A stretch of DNA of 64,000 nucleotides from Legionella israelensis (GCF_004571175.1 NZ_CP038273.1:1612001-1676000), one strand, 5' to 3'. Shown: positions 26,578 to 40,648, numbered from the stretch's first letter. A program made the numbers and translations. The notes: generated from the letters alone by a model not told the origin.

Positions 26578-28818
26578 TTATTCCTTAGTGCTCACTTGCA
26601 AAGACGTTACGTTTTGCAATCCGCGTGGAAGCCTGTTTCCCCGCCGTCCCCTTTCTCCGCGATAATGTCGTAAGTCCGACTCCTTAAGACTGAAGTGGCG
26701 CTTGCCGGCATGGACTGTTAGCGTATCCTTTAGACTCATTAACTGAACATCCACGACATATTCTTCTCTTAAACGGGCTTTTGCCGAAATGATATTGATC
26801 AGTTTATTTCCCTTTCCCCTGGAAAGTTCTGGCAATTCCGTTAGCGAAAATACCAGCAGCCGGCCTACATTGCTCACACAGGCAATCCATACCTCATCAT
26901 TTTCAGGCACCAATCGGGGCATTAAAATTCGGCTGTTTTCCGGCAATTTGATGCAAGATTTGCCATTACGATTTTTTACATATAAATCCTCTGTCCGAGC
27001 AACAAAGCCATAGCCTGCATCACTGGCCAACAAAATTCTTCTTCCAGGCTGACCGCTGATTAAAGCTTCAAACAACATACCGTCGGAAGGATTAAGCTTA
27101 CCGGTTAGCGGCTCTCCCTGACCACGAGCGGAAGGTAGCGCGTGTCCTGGCAAGGAATACACTTTGCCCTCGCTATCAAAAAACAAAATGGGCTGATTGG
27201 TGCGGGCTGGAGTTTGTGTTTTAAATTCATCACCTGCTTTATAACTTAACTCTCGACCATCGATGTCGTGGCCTTTTGCGGCGCGTACCCAGCCTTTTTG
27301 CGATAAAACAACGGTAATGGTCTCATTCGGCAGGATGTCCTCTTCTCGTAAAGCCTGGGACTCCTCTCGTGCAATCAGAGGTGAGCGCCTGTCATCGCCA
27401 AAACGCTCGCGATCCTCGATAATTTCTTTCTTGAGCAGTTGCTTAAGTTTTTGCTCAGAAGCAAGCGTCGCCTGTAGCCTGTCGCGCTCACTGGATAAAT
27501 CATCAAGCTCCGCTTTTAATTTGAATTCTTCAAGTTTTGCCAAATGCCTTAATTTCATCTCAAGAATAGCTTCTGCCTGACATTCGCTCAGATTGAAGCG
27601 AGAGATTAGCACAGGTTTTGCCTCATCATGTTCGCGTATAATGGCTATCACTTCATCGATGTTCAAGTAAGCTATGATTAAACCTTCAAGCACATGTATT
27701 CGTTCCAACACCTTTTGTAAGCGGTGTTGCAAACGTTTTTTTACGGTTGTAAGGCGAAACTGTAACCATTCCTTTAAAATGGTTAATAAATTTTTCACCT
27801 GCGGCTTGCCATCAAGACCTATCATGTTGAAGTTAACGCGATAGCTTTTTTCCAGATCGGTCGTTGCAAACAAATGTGACATCATGGCTGCTGTATCCAC
27901 TCGATTGGATTTAGGAATGATCACCAGGCGAGTAGGATGTTCATGATCGGATTCATCACGCAGATCTTCAATCATAGGTAATTTTTTAGCCTGCATCTGT
28001 GCAGCTATCTGCTCGATGATTTTGGCCCCTGAGACTTGATAGGGAAGAGCGTGAATCACAATATTATTTTTTTCCTGCGTGTAAACAGCCCGCATTTTGA
28101 TAGAACCCGTGCCTGATTCATACATCGATTGAATCGTTCTTTCAGGCGTTATTATTTCTGCTTTGGTAGGAAAGTCCGGGCCTTTAATGTAAGAGCACAG
28201 GGCAGCTACATCTGCATCAGGGTGATCCAGTAGATGAATACAGGCATTGACCACTTCTTTTAGATTATGAGGTAAAATATCAGAAGACATCCCCACTGCA
28301 ATTCCTGTGGCTCCATTTAAAAGGACATTAGGAAGGCGCGCCGGCAGCAATGAAGGCTCCAGCAAACTGCCATCAAAATTATCAACCCAATCTACCGTAC
28401 CTTGCTGTAGCTCAGCTAAAAGCATATCAGCATAAGCTGACAAGCGAGCTTCTGTATAACGCATGGCTGCAAAGGATTTCGGATCATCAGAAGAACCCCA
28501 GTTTCCCTGCCCATCTACAAAGGGATGGCGATAAGAAAAAGGCTGAGCCATGAGTACCATGGCTTCATAACAAGCCGTATCGCCATGTGGATGAAACTTA
28601 CCTAAAACATCACCTACGGTGCGCGCTGATTTTTTATATTTTGCTGTGGCTTTCAATCCGAGCTCGGACATGGCGTAAATGATCCGCCTCTGCACAGGCT
28701 TCAAGCCATCAGCAATATGGGGCAAAGCGCGATCGAGAATCACGTACATGGAATAATCCAGATACGCCTTTTCTGTAAATTCCGTTAAAGGTTTTTGTTC
28801 CAATAGAACGTTTGTCAT
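26578..28818 (-). CDS. parC: DNA topoisomerase IV subunit A
   Basis: 746-residue cleavage/religation subunit of topoisomerase IV, which unlinks daughter chromosomes. The N-terminal motif [25 protein letters not shown], the catalytic Tyr in [11 protein letters not shown] and the C-terminal beta-pinwheel blades after residue ~490 are present. Length and sequence separate it from GyrA (no GyrA box seen). In the quinolone-resistance region, [12 protein letters not shown] has Thr at the position of E. coli Ser80 and keeps the Glu of position 84. parE is not in this window. Confidence 0.95.
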   Translation of the reverse strand: MTNVLLEQKPLTEFTEKAYLDYSMYVILDRALPHIADGLKPVQRRIIYAMSELGLKATAKYKKSARTVGDVLGKFHPHGDTACYEAMVLMAQPFSYRHPFVDGQGNWGSSDDPKSFAAMRYTEARLSAYADMLLAELQQGTVDWVDNFDGSLLEPSLLPARLPNVLLNGATGIAVGMSSDILPHNLKEVVNACIHLLDHPDADVAALCSYIKGPDFPTKAEIITPERTIQSMYESGTGSIKMRAVYTQEKNNIVIHALPYQVSGAKIIEQIAAQMQAKKLPMIEDLRDESDHEHPTRLVIIPKSNRVDTAAMMSHLFATTDLEKSYRVNFNMIGLDGKPQVKNLLTILKEWLQFRLTTVKKRLQHRLQKVLERIHVLEGLIIAYLNIDEVIAIIREHDEAKPVLISRFNLSECQAEAILEMKLRHLAKLEEFKLKAELDDLSSERDRLQATLASEQKLKQLLKKEIIEDRERFGDDRRSPLIAREESQALREEDILPNETITVVLSQKGWVRAAKGHDIDGRELSYKAGDEFKTQTPARTNQPILFFDSEGKVYSLPGHALPSARGQGEPLTGKLNPSDGMLFEALISGQPGRRILLASDAGYGFVARTEDLYVKNRNGKSCIKLPENSRILMPRLVPENDEVWIACVSNVGRLLVFSLTELPELSRGKGNKLINIISAKARLREEYVVDVQLMSLKDTLTVHAGKRHFSLKESDLRHYRGERGRRGNRLPRGLQNVTSLQVSTKE

Positions 28819-28986
28819 TTTAGAATCTTACTTCAAATGGTTATTGATTGTTATGCAGATTACTATCTATTCACCTCAATTTCAAAATCTCAGGCAAAGT
28901 CAGATTTTCGACATAGGGGTTGGGCTATCAATTTAAATCATTCAGCATTTCAGCAAAGACAAGGAGAATAGATAAAAAACACTGCA

Positions 28987-29002
28987 GACGATGAATATCG
29001 TC
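28987..29002 (-). terminator. Possible terminator of the atp operon
   Basis: A 6-bp stem (GACGAT/ATCGTC) with a 4-nt loop; on the minus strand it is followed after 8 nt by TTTTTT. It lies about 20 bp after the atpC stop. The short stem makes this tentative. Confidence 0.35.
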
Positions 29003-29020
29003 CACAGAATTTTCTTCCCC

Positions 29021-29443
29021 CTATTTGATTTTTTTACGTAATTTTTGAATAGCGCGTATCTGGGCCACAGCGCGGGTAAGTTCTGCCGCAGCCGTAGAAT
29101 AATCAATTTCAGCATTTTTGTTGGCGATGGCTTCTTCAGCGCGTTTCTTGGCAGCAATGGCCGCTGCCTCATCGAGATCCGCAGCTCTTTCTGCAGTGTC
29201 GGCCAGTACCGTGACATAAAAAGGTTGTACTTCAAGCATTCCGCCAGAAATATAATACACTTCCTGCTGTCCTCCGGGGAGAGTCACCCGAACTTCACCG
29301 GGTTTAAGTACAGCAAGCAATGGAGCATGTCCAGGCGCTATGCCCAACTCGCCCAGCTCACCGGTAGCCACCACCATTTCGACAACACCGGAGAAAATCT
29401 CTTTTTCAGCACTAACAATATCCAGGTGTGTAGTTATTGCCAT
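29021..29443 (-). CDS. atpC: ATP synthase epsilon subunit
   Basis: 140-residue F1 central-stalk subunit that couples rotation to catalysis and inhibits ATP hydrolysis. The N-terminal beta-sandwich ([34 protein letters not shown]) and the two C-terminal helices ([35 protein letters not shown]) are both present. The ATG at 29443 is used; an upstream ATG at 29458 overlaps the atpD stop. It is the last gene of the atp operon. Confidence 0.95.
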   Translation of the reverse strand: MAITTHLDIVSAEKEIFSGVVEMVVATGELGELGIAPGHAPLLAVLKPGEVRVTLPGGQQEVYYISGGMLEVQPFYVTVLADTAERAADLDEAAAIAAKKRAEEAIANKNAEIDYSTAAAELTRAVAQIRAIQKLRKKIK

Positions 29444-29454
29444 ATCATCTTGCC

Positions 29455-31712
<2,258 letters not shown>

Positions 31713-31798
31713 ATTTATATTTCGCCTGTTATGTATTCCCTGTCTGCTTATAACAGAGAGCGCTTGATTTAAAGGTTAAATCGAACCCTGAATGCTGA

Positions 31799-33349
31799 TT
31801 ACCAGCTTCCAGTGCGTTTGAACTCTTCAACCACCGTTTTCAGTTCGTTCTCAATGTCAGTGTTATAGTCCCCTGACTCATTTATTTTCTCCAGCAATGA
31901 GGCATGAGTGTTGTGCATATAATCATGCAGAGCCTTTTCAAAAGCACTGATTTCTGCCACCGGCACATCATCCAGGTATCCCTTTTCAACGATGAACAAG
32001 GAAACGGCCATTTCAGCTACCGACAATGGAGCATACTGTTTTTGTTTCATCAATTCAGTGATTCGCTGTCCGCGTTCTAATTGTTTGCGGGTTGTCTCGT
32101 CCAGATCTGAGGCAAACTGGGCAAAGGCCTCCAACTCTCTGAACTGAGCCAAAGCAAGACGTGTACCACCACCGAGTTTTTTCATGATTTTTGTTTGGGC
32201 AGCCCCTCCCACACGCGAGACGGATAAGCCGGAATTAATCGCTGGACGAATACCAGAGTTAAATAAATCAACATCCAAGAAAATCTGTCCATCGGTAATG
32301 GAAATGACGTTGGTAGGTACGAAAGCGGAGACGTCTCCGGCCTGTGTTTCGATGATGGGCAGTGCAGTCAAAGAGCCTGTCTTGCCGACAACTTCGCCGT
32401 TCGTTAATTTTTCCACCTCTTGTGCATTGATTCGTGCAGCACGCTCAAGCAAACGGGAATGCAAATAAAAGATATCACCAGGGTAAGCTTCACGACCTGG
32501 CGGACGTCGCAGTAATAATGAGATTTGTCGATAAGCCCAGGCTTGCTTGGTCAGATCATCATAAACGATCAAGGCATCTTCGCCACGCTCCATAAAATAC
32601 TCACCCATGGAGCAGCCGGCATAGGGGGCAATAAACTGCAGAGCAGCAGAATCGGAAGCACCGGCTACTACTACAATCGTATGCTCCATAGCACCATGCT
32701 CTTCAAGCTTTCGTACGATTGCCGCAATTGAAGAAGCTTTCTGTCCGATAGCCACGTAAATGCAGGTCACACCTGTGCCTTTTTGGTTAATAATGGCATC
32801 GACTGCAATGGCTGTTTTTCCTGTTTGTCTATCACCGATGATTAACTCTCGCTGACCACGGCCGATAGGTATCATGGCATCCACGGCTTTTAAGCCAGTC
32901 TGCACTGGTTGATCGACGGATTTTCGGCTAATGACGCCAGGCGCCACTTTTTCGATAGGAGACATCTTTTCAGCCTTAATGGGGCCTTTTCCATCGATAG
33001 GATTACCCAGTGCATCTACAACTCTACCCAGAAGCGCTCTACCCACAGGAACTTCCAGAATGCGACCAGTGCATTTACCTTTATGTCCTTCTGAAAGATT
33101 TGAATAGTCACCAAGAATGACCGCTCCTACCGAATCTCTTTCAAGGTTCAGAGCCAAACCGTAGACACCGCCAGGAAATTCTATCATCTCGCCCTGCATC
33201 ACGTCGGCCAAACCGTGCAAACGCACGATACCATCTTTAAGACTTACAATCGTTCCCTCGTTTCTTGCTTCAGAAACAACTTTAAATTCCTCAATTTTCT
33301 TTCTGATTAATTCGCTGATTTCAGAAGGATTTAATGCTTGGTCTGTCAT
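31799..33349 (-). CDS. atpA: ATP synthase alpha subunit
   Basis: 516-residue regulatory F1 subunit. Walker A is GDRQTGKT; the arginine-finger region is in the signature [14 protein letters not shown], and Walker B is [10 protein letters not shown]. Length is typical of gammaproteobacteria. It follows atpH by 17 bp. Confidence 0.97.
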   Translation of the reverse strand: MTDQALNPSEISELIRKKIEEFKVVSEARNEGTIVSLKDGIVRLHGLADVMQGEMIEFPGGVYGLALNLERDSVGAVILGDYSNLSEGHKGKCTGRILEVPVGRALLGRVVDALGNPIDGKGPIKAEKMSPIEKVAPGVISRKSVDQPVQTGLKAVDAMIPIGRGQRELIIGDRQTGKTAIAVDAIINQKGTGVTCIYVAIGQKASSIAAIVRKLEEHGAMEHTIVVVAGASDSAALQFIAPYAGCSMGEYFMERGEDALIVYDDLTKQAWAYRQISLLLRRPPGREAYPGDIFYLHSRLLERAARINAQEVEKLTNGEVVGKTGSLTALPIIETQAGDVSAFVPTNVISITDGQIFLDVDLFNSGIRPAINSGLSVSRVGGAAQTKIMKKLGGGTRLALAQFRELEAFAQFASDLDETTRKQLERGQRITELMKQKQYAPLSVAEMAVSLFIVEKGYLDDVPVAEISAFEKALHDYMHNTHASLLEKINESGDYNTDIENELKTVVEEFKRTGSW

Positions 33350-33366
33350 GAACTCTATCCTCTATA

Positions 33367-33918
33367 TTAAGCGGTCAAGTCGGCTTTCAGCTTGTTTAGC
33401 TTACCCCGCACTGAACCATCTATAACTAAATCACCGGCATAAATTATCGCACCACCTAGAATGGATGGATCAATTTTAGTATTTAAACTGACTTTACGCT
33501 GTAATCGCTGGCTCAATGATTTGCCCAATTGCTGTAGTTGGCTATCACTCGGTTTTGAAAAACTGACGATGTCGACTGACAATGTTTTTTCCTGCTCCGC
33601 TCTGTACATCTCATATAGAACCTTAATATCAGGTAATAGCAGCAGCCGTTTATTATGCGCCAGAAGACAAAGGAGATTGTGGATAGCCTGTAAGTCGCTT
33701 TCATTGGAGTATTTATCACGCACCACTGTCATTAATAACTCAATCCGCTGCTCATCTGTTGCTTCCGGATTTGAGATGAAGTCAGCAGCTTCCTGCAGTG
33801 TGGCTGATTCTGCTAAAACATGTAATATTTTGGACCACTCAGGCAATTTATTTTTATCCAATGCATGCTCAAAAATGGCTTTTGCATAGGGTCGTGCTAT
33901 CGTCGTGCTATCGGACAT
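33367..33918 (-). CDS. atpH: ATP synthase delta subunit
   Basis: 183-residue stator subunit that links F1 to the b dimer (OSCP type). The N-terminal helical domain begins [16 protein letters not shown] and the C-terminal conserved end is [28 protein letters not shown]. The ATG at 33918 follows the atpF stop by a single base; a TTG at 33933 in frame is less likely. Confidence 0.95.
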   Translation of the reverse strand: MSDSTTIARPYAKAIFEHALDKNKLPEWSKILHVLAESATLQEAADFISNPEATDEQRIELLMTVVRDKYSNESDLQAIHNLLCLLAHNKRLLLLPDIKVLYEMYRAEQEKTLSVDIVSFSKPSDSQLQQLGKSLSQRLQRKVSLNTKIDPSILGGAIIYAGDLVIDGSVRGKLNKLKADLTA

Positions 33919-33919
33919 A

Positions 33920-34390
33920 TTAAATCTCTTCAATCAGGTTATCCAGCAATGCACTGTTCGCTTTCGCATCAATTTGTTTATTAAGAATTTTTTCAGCACC
34001 GGCAACAGCAAGACTGGCCACTTGTTTTCGCAAACTATCCTTTGTCTGATTTATTTCCTGAAGCAATTGCTCATGAGCTATTTTCATCTGAGCCTGTGCT
34101 TCAAGCTTTGCATCTTCTTTAGCTTCTTCAATAATCTGTGACGCGCGCTTGTTTGCTTTTTCAATGATTTCTGCAGCCTGTGCCTTAGCTTCCTTTAAAT
34201 CGTTATTGATACGATGTTGCGCTAGTTCCAGTTCTTTACGTCCACGCTCGGCAGCCGATAAACCATCCGCAATTTTATCCTGACGTTCTTGCAAAGCCTT
34301 TTCCAATGGAGGCCAAACCAGTTTCATGGTGAACCATACAAATGCAGCAAAGACCAGCATTTGAACGACCAATGTCAGATTTATATCCAA
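33920..34390 (-). CDS. atpF: ATP synthase b subunit
   Basis: 156-residue peripheral-stalk subunit with one N-terminal membrane segment ([22 protein letters not shown]) and a long charged helix. I chose the TTG at 34388-34390: it follows GGAGATACTACC and yields exactly the 156 residues usual for E. coli-type b, beginning M-D-I-N-L-T-L like the family's M-N-x-N-x-T. A more distant start at 34435 would add 15 residues before the membrane segment with no family match. Confidence 0.93.
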   Translation of the reverse strand: MDINLTLVVQMLVFAAFVWFTMKLVWPPLEKALQERQDKIADGLSAAERGRKELELAQHRINNDLKEAKAQAAEIIEKANKRASQIIEEAKEDAKLEAQAQMKIAHEQLLQEINQTKDSLRKQVASLAVAGAEKILNKQIDAKANSALLDNLIEEI

Positions 34391-34441
34391 GGTAGTATCT
34401 CCTGTAACATTTAGGGCGACAAGCGCCCAGATCAAGTGTTA

Positions 34442-35983
<1,542 letters not shown>

Positions 35984-36008
35984 ATTGCACCTAATTTCTA
36001 ACGCGCGA

Positions 36009-36037
36009 ATTATAAGTTAATCCTTATCAATTAGCAA
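36009..36037 (-). promoter_or_regulatory. Putative atp operon promoter
   Basis: On the minus strand TTGCTA (36032-36037) and a perfect TATAAT (36009-36014) are separated by 17 bp, about 25 bp upstream of the atpI GTG. Confidence 0.65.
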
Positions 36038-36137
36038 CGGCAGAATATTATTTAACCAACTATAATTACTAAAAAAGAATATAAATTGCACATATTAAAT
36101 ATTAATTTGCCATTAATTACGAAATAAGGAAGGTTTT

Positions 36138-36383
36138 ATGTCCGAAAAAGCTCAACGAACCGTTGCAAGTCTGCGAGAAAAAATGCTTCATCGTTATGGA
36201 GATGGGTATCAACACAAGCATGATAAAAGCCATCATCCTTATCGAAAACATTATCCCTCCCATCCTTGCAATAGTACAAGGAATATGAATGAAATGGCTC
36301 CTTCTTCAAACTCAACTGGTTTATTAAAAAAATATAAATTGCGAAAAATCCGAAAACGACTGGATAAAGGCCATTTCCACTGA
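36138..36383 (+). CDS. Small basic His-rich protein, function unknown
   Basis: 81 residues. The ATG follows AAGGAAGG at good spacing, so it is probably a real gene. The protein is strongly basic with a central cluster of histidines and tyrosines (HKHDKSHHPYRKHY), a Ser/Asn-rich linker and a Lys/Arg-rich tail ending in HFH. There is no signal peptide, membrane segment or known domain. It is divergent from the atp operon. Nucleic acid or metal binding is conceivable but not shown. Confidence 0.55.
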   Translation: MSEKAQRTVASLREKMLHRYGDGYQHKHDKSHHPYRKHYPSHPCNSTRNMNEMAPSSNSTGLLKKYKLRKIRKRLDKGHFH

Positions 36384-36431
36384 TAAGATTAATTAATCCT
36401 CCAGGTTAGCCACTTCCTGGTCCGGACGGAT

Positions 36432-36458
36432 GAAAAACGGCCTGATGCTCATCAGGCC
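36432..36458 (-). terminator. Terminator overlapping the BON gene stop
   Basis: The palindrome GGCCTGATG..CATCAGGCC (36439-36458) on the minus strand contains the gene's TGA stop and is followed by GTTTTTC. Stem of 8-9 bp with a small loop. Confidence 0.7.
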
Positions 36459-37033
36459 ACCAACTTATCCTGGTATGTATAATATTTCAATATTCTTACA
36501 ACCTTCTTGACACCGGAAGTATGTCTTGCAATAGTGGTTACTTTTTGGGCCTGATTTGGCCTGACATCCCCCATGATAAAGACAACCGCATCGGCAGTCA
36601 CAATTTTAAATGCATTTGGATTAATCTCGCTGTCGGCTATAATCTGACTGCGGATTTTAGCCGTTATCCAGCTGTCATAGGCACGTTGAGGTAAGCTGTC
36701 GGCCAGTCTGAGCAAATTAAAAAAGCGTCGATATCCTCCGATCTGCTCAACACGTAACTGGGCTTCCTCACGCAGCTTCTGTGTAGGAACATGTCCAGCC
36801 AGTAACACATCACCATTAAAGACGGCCACATCAACAGAACAGACAGATGATTTGAACGCCTTGTCATGAAAAAGCGCACGATTCACTTTGGTGCTCAAAT
36901 GATAGTCATTGAATTTTTTATAAATATTATGTCGATCATAAATAAGGTTGGCACCGGTCCACACAGTGCCTAAACAGCCATTTAAAACTCCACAAACCAT
37001 GACCATGGTAATAAAACATCCATATTTATACAT
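36452..37033 (-). CDS. BON-domain lipoprotein (DolP-like)
   Basis: 193-residue lipoprotein with a lipobox cysteine in VLNGC near residue 20 and two BON domains (about residues 45-110 and 120-190; signatures VFNGDVLLAGHVPTQ and ADAVVFIMGDVRPNQA). DolP binds anionic phospholipids in the outer membrane and supports envelope integrity. It is the last gene of the lpoA-yraN-diaA-BON-BON cluster and a diverged tandem paralogue of the next gene. Paralogue status makes it unclear which copy does the DolP job. Confidence 0.85.
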   Translation of the reverse strand: MYKYGCFITMVMVCGVLNGCLGTVWTGANLIYDRHNIYKKFNDYHLSTKVNRALFHDKAFKSSVCSVDVAVFNGDVLLAGHVPTQKLREEAQLRVEQIGGYRRFFNLLRLADSLPQRAYDSWITAKIRSQIIADSEINPNAFKIVTADAVVFIMGDVRPNQAQKVTTIARHTSGVKKVVRILKYYTYQDKLVA

Positions 37034-37070
37034 AGGTGTCTAGTACCTCTTTCTGTAAAAGGGCGAGGCA

Positions 37071-37634
37071 TTAACGAATATATTGGAAAATTTTAACAAC
37101 CTTGCGAACTCCTTCCACGCGCCTGGCCACGTCAACGGCAAGATTCGCCTGTTGTGGCGTTACGATGCCCATCAGATAAACCACTCCATTTTCCGTTACA
37201 ATACGAATTGAACCCGAACGCAATCCTTTTTTAACCAGCATCTGGCTTCGTATCTGACCTGTAATCCAACTATCGAGTGTACGTTGAGAGTAGGGAACTG
37301 GTTCATTGATGCTGATCTCATTATATACACGATAAACATCCGGTGCATTTCGGGCAATTTTTTCAGCCTTAACGCGCAATGAGGCGGAAGGGGTTTGCCC
37401 AACGAGCAAAACCACGCGATTAAAACTGGTCACCAGTATCCTTGAGTCGGCGAATTGCGGATCTTTTACAATATCCGTGCGCGTTTGGTGAAAAATACGA
37501 GCGTCCTGTTCAATTGTTGAAACATCCCGTCTATCGTAGACAATCATGCCGGCAGCTGCTCCGGCAACGACAGCAACAAGGCAACCTGTGAGCAACACAC
37601 AGGTAAAGAGCAAGAGCAAATGTTTTATTTTCAC
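37071..37634 (-). CDS. BON-domain lipoprotein (DolP-like)
   Basis: 187-residue lipoprotein: a signal peptide with lipobox LLTGC, then MIVYDRRDVSTIEQD and two BON domains (SFNRVVLLVGQTPS and TENGVVYLMGIVTPQQA). It sits directly after diaA (3-bp gap), the place of dolP (yraP) in E. coli, and resembles the canonical protein slightly more than its neighbour. Predicted to be on the inner face of the outer membrane. Confidence 0.9.
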   Translation of the reverse strand: MKIKHLLLLFTCVLLTGCLVAVVAGAAAGMIVYDRRDVSTIEQDARIFHQTRTDIVKDPQFADSRILVTSFNRVVLLVGQTPSASLRVKAEKIARNAPDVYRVYNEISINEPVPYSQRTLDSWITGQIRSQMLVKKGLRSGSIRIVTENGVVYLMGIVTPQQANLAVDVARRVEGVRKVVKIFQYIR

Positions 37635-37637
37635 GGT

Positions 37638-38243
37638 TTATCCTGATACCTGACCAAACAATGCCTGATCGATAAGATTACAAAAACAATGCAATATAAA
37701 TAAATGCACTTCTCGAATTCTCGCCGGATTATCAGCACTGACACGTAATTCAATATCTTCCGGTCCAAGATGATTGGCGAGGACTCCACCATCCCGACCA
37801 CTCATAGCTATGGTATCCATGCCTCTTTCATCAGCGGCATGAAGAGCGTTGAGCATGGTGTTGGAATTACCCGAGGTCGTTAAAATTAAAAGGACGTCGC
37901 TTTCCTGGCCAAAAGCAAGAATTTGTCGGGCAAAAACCTGCTCATATTTATTATCATTGGCAAAAGAAGTCAAAGACGATAACTCAGAGCATAAATTAAT
38001 CACGGGTAATGAAGGACGCTCCACTTCAAAATGATTCAGCATGGAAGCAGAAAAATGCATGCAGTTTGCAGTAGAACCGCCATGACCACAAATTAAAATT
38101 TTACCATCATTCAAAAGACAATCAATCAGTCTCTGAGCGGCCTTGCCAATGGATTCAGACAAATGATCAGCCGCAAGTATTTTTGTTTCAATACTGACAC
38201 CAAAAAGATGTTTAACCCGTTCTACCGTTTGCCCCATATTCAC
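37638..38243 (-). CDS. diaA: DnaA initiator-associating protein DiaA (SIS domain)
   Basis: 201-residue SIS-fold protein. Gene order (lpoA, yraN, this gene, BON lipoprotein) and sequence (GHGGSTANCMHFSASMLNHFEVERPSLP, LTTSGNSNTMLNAL, PARIREVHLFILHCFCNLID) match E. coli DiaA, which tethers DnaA molecules at oriC. The close relative GmhA, phosphoheptose isomerase, is the alternative; position favours DiaA. The GTG at 38243 has GAGAGG six bases upstream. Confidence 0.85.
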   Translation of the reverse strand: MNMGQTVERVKHLFGVSIETKILAADHLSESIGKAAQRLIDCLLNDGKILICGHGGSTANCMHFSASMLNHFEVERPSLPVINLCSELSSLTSFANDNKYEQVFARQILAFGQESDVLLILTTSGNSNTMLNALHAADERGMDTIAMSGRDGGVLANHLGPEDIELRVSADNPARIREVHLFILHCFCNLIDQALFGQVSG

Positions 38244-38278
38244 TGTTTACCTCTCATTTCGATCTATTTCATTACTCA

Positions 38279-38420
38279 GTTACTCATGTTACGCAGCACA
38301 GTATTTTTTAGAAGATTTGGACGCATTTTGAAATTTTAAAGCGCAGTTTACATGGAGTAAATGAGCATTTAAAATTTCAAAATGCGTCCAAAAATGCAAA
38401 AAAGACGAAGCTGCGAGTCA
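38279..38420. repeat. Dispersed palindromic repeat, full copy
   Basis: A perfect 25-bp inverted repeat (38316-38340 with 38368-38392) encloses a 27-nt loop containing GGAGTAAATGAGC. Outside it, further imperfect arms pair (CGCAGC..GT..TTTTTT on the left with AAAAAAGACGAAGCTGCG on the right). The unit lies entirely between diaA and yraN. A second full copy is at 53267-53403, a half copy at 15473-15553 and an end fragment at 41529-41550. Confidence 0.85.
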
Positions 38421-38425
38421 GTTAT

Positions 38426-38800
38426 TTAATTCACAGAAAATGCGTCCTTAATCCAGTTTAATTTCGGTGGCTCGCCATCAAAACTGACGACATCAAAACG
38501 TAAAGGATACTTTTCAGCTATGTTTTTTACCATTAAAAAATGGCGGGCAGCATGGATAATTTTCTGTTGTTTGCCATAGGTAATGCTCGCAATGGCCCCA
38601 CCATATTGACAAGACTTCCTGGCTCTGACTTCAATAAATACAATAGAGTCTCCATCTTGCATAATCAGATCAATTTCCCCAAATCGACAGCTGTAATTGC
38701 GTGCAAGCTTTCTGAGCCCTTTAGTGGTTAAAAAATGTTCTGCCAGACGTTCTGCCCTTTCACCTTCTTTTTTAGTATTTGCTATTATGTTTTTCTTCAC
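38426..38800 (-). CDS. yraN: YraN/UPF0102 family endonuclease-like protein
   Basis: 124 residues with the RecB/Holliday-resolvase-like nuclease core: GERAERLAEHFLTTKGLRKLARNYSCRFGEIDLIMQDGDSIVFIEVRARK, giving the E...D..E-V-K-type residues (here GEIDLI and FIEVRAR). The biological role is not established. It sits between lpoA and diaA, as in other gammaproteobacteria. Confidence 0.9.
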   Translation of the reverse strand: MKKNIIANTKKEGERAERLAEHFLTTKGLRKLARNYSCRFGEIDLIMQDGDSIVFIEVRARKSCQYGGAIASITYGKQQKIIHAARHFLMVKNIAEKYPLRFDVVSFDGEPPKLNWIKDAFSVN

Positions 38801-38813
38801 CAGGTAAATTCCC

Positions 38814-40607
38814 TTAAGCTGTTTTTTCCAAGGGCACAGCTAAACCTTGTCTGATTTGCCCCCATTCAAGAATACGTGCAATCTGTTGCGGTCCTTTTAA
38901 ATACAATATACCACTGCTATCACTGGCTCCCATTGTCGGAAAGAGCATGAGCTGATTTAACTGAGTTGCCAAAGCATAACTGTCCATCCCCAAAGCATAG
39001 AGCCGATTATAACTGTTCAATTGTTCAGGCCAGTTTCTGTGTCCTGCCTGATGTGTAAACACCCAGGGCATATCACAGAAAATCACACCGTTTAAATCAC
39101 GATCTTTCATGGTATCCGCAGTACCGGCAAAGACACTTGAAGTAGCATATATAGGCACATCACCCGCATAGTAATATTTAAGCAAAGGCACAATTTGACG
39201 GGCTTTTCCAGGATAAGCCAGCAGGAAAATCATATCAAAATCCTGTCTGCGTCTTGGAACGATTTCCAAACGCTTGCCGAATAATTTTTTTAACTGCTTT
39301 CCACGTGCCTGGCTTTGAGTAATCTGTAAAAAATTGCGAATGGGAATGTTCATATCCTCGTTTTGCTCATAATACAAGGTATCAGCAATCCGCCCGCCAT
39401 TCATTTCCCATTGACGGGTAAAAGCTGAGGTAACCTCCTTACCCCAATGACCGGATGGTGAGATGATCAAAGCTTGTGTATTGCCGTTCTGACGTGCTTT
39501 GGCAGCTACCTGTTTTGCCTCATTAACAGGTGATAAACCAAAAACATAAGCATTTTCCTTAACAAAAGAATCCGGATCATTTAACAACAAAGTGGGAACT
39601 GGATGATTCAAAGCGGCAATGATGGCCACGTCTGATTTGCTTAAAGGCCCAACCACATAATCTGCACCTTCCATTAAGGCTTGCTGATAAATTTGGTCTA
39701 CCGGCGCTTTGTCTGTGTCATATAGCCGAACATTCATCGGATCATCACTGGCTTTACGAGCAGCCATAAAACCATCATTTACCGCTTTACCAGGACCTGC
39801 TAAAGTGCTACTCAGAGGTAGCAATAAAGCCACCTGTTTGGGTTTTGTATACATTCTGCGAGCGAGCTGGCTTAATGAACCGGGTAATATCTGATGGGCA
39901 GGATGTTGGGGATGTTCTTCCAGCCATTCCTGCACAACACGCATCATCGATGCAGAATCATCCTTGTATTGTCGCGGTATAACAGCAAGCTGTATCCATC
40001 CTTGAAGCTCATTATCCTCAACGGTTTCCGCAGCAAGCGCATTTAATTCACCAATCGGTAATCTGCTCAGTGATAACCATAAAGCTCTGCGATTATTTTC
40101 GCGACTCGCTTCATCTGGCAGCAAACGTTCCAGCTTGATGCGTTCGCTGACTGATTCAATTTCCTTACCTGAGGACTGATAAGCTTGAGCAAGCATTTCA
40201 TGGTATTGAATTTGGTGATATAGAGGAAGTTGATGATGTTTGTGAATGCTGGCTAATTTAAGAATCGCTGCCTGCGGGCGTTCACGCATTAGATCCACCT
40301 TTGCCTGCAAAAGATATTTTTCGTTAGTCTGCTCCATCGTTAAGGAAGATGTTTGTGTTAAAATATCCAGGCCCTTACGCCAATGACCATCATGGATCAT
40401 GCGACCGGCAGCCATGATTAAACTGCTTTGTTTATCGTTACCTTCCTGTTGGTTGGCCATATCCAGGTAAGTTACCGCCGATAAGGTATACGGTGAAGCT
40501 AACTGTTGGTTCACCTGCAAATGGCTTTCCGAAACCTTTGTACATTGACAAAGGGCAAACAAAAATAATAAAAGCAAAAAACGATAATTGAAAAAATCAG
40601 TTAACAT
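38814..40607 (-). CDS. lpoA: Penicillin-binding protein activator LpoA
   Basis: 597-residue outer-membrane lipoprotein that activates PBP1A. A signal peptide from the ATG at 40607 ends in a lipobox-like FALCQC. A TPR-like N-terminal half is followed by a periplasmic-binding-protein-like C-terminal half beginning ARRMYTKPKQVALLLPLSSTLAGPGKAVNDGFMAA. The frame continues upstream to 40700 across the rsmI start, but without similarity. It is divergent from rsmI with only 41 bp between, the usual arrangement. Confidence 0.9.
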   Translation of the reverse strand: MLTDFFNYRFLLLLFLFALCQCTKVSESHLQVNQQLASPYTLSAVTYLDMANQQEGNDKQSSLIMAAGRMIHDGHWRKGLDILTQTSSLTMEQTNEKYLLQAKVDLMRERPQAAILKLASIHKHHQLPLYHQIQYHEMLAQAYQSSGKEIESVSERIKLERLLPDEASRENNRRALWLSLSRLPIGELNALAAETVEDNELQGWIQLAVIPRQYKDDSASMMRVVQEWLEEHPQHPAHQILPGSLSQLARRMYTKPKQVALLLPLSSTLAGPGKAVNDGFMAARKASDDPMNVRLYDTDKAPVDQIYQQALMEGADYVVGPLSKSDVAIIAALNHPVPTLLLNDPDSFVKENAYVFGLSPVNEAKQVAAKARQNGNTQALIISPSGHWGKEVTSAFTRQWEMNGGRIADTLYYEQNEDMNIPIRNFLQITQSQARGKQLKKLFGKRLEIVPRRRQDFDMIFLLAYPGKARQIVPLLKYYYAGDVPIYATSSVFAGTADTMKDRDLNGVIFCDMPWVFTHQAGHRNWPEQLNSYNRLYALGMDSYALATQLNQLMLFPTMGASDSSGILYLKGPQQIARILEWGQIRQGLAVPLEKTA

Positions 40608-40648
40608 GAAGGCACGCTCACTAAGGCAACAACGAAAGAGGATAAACC

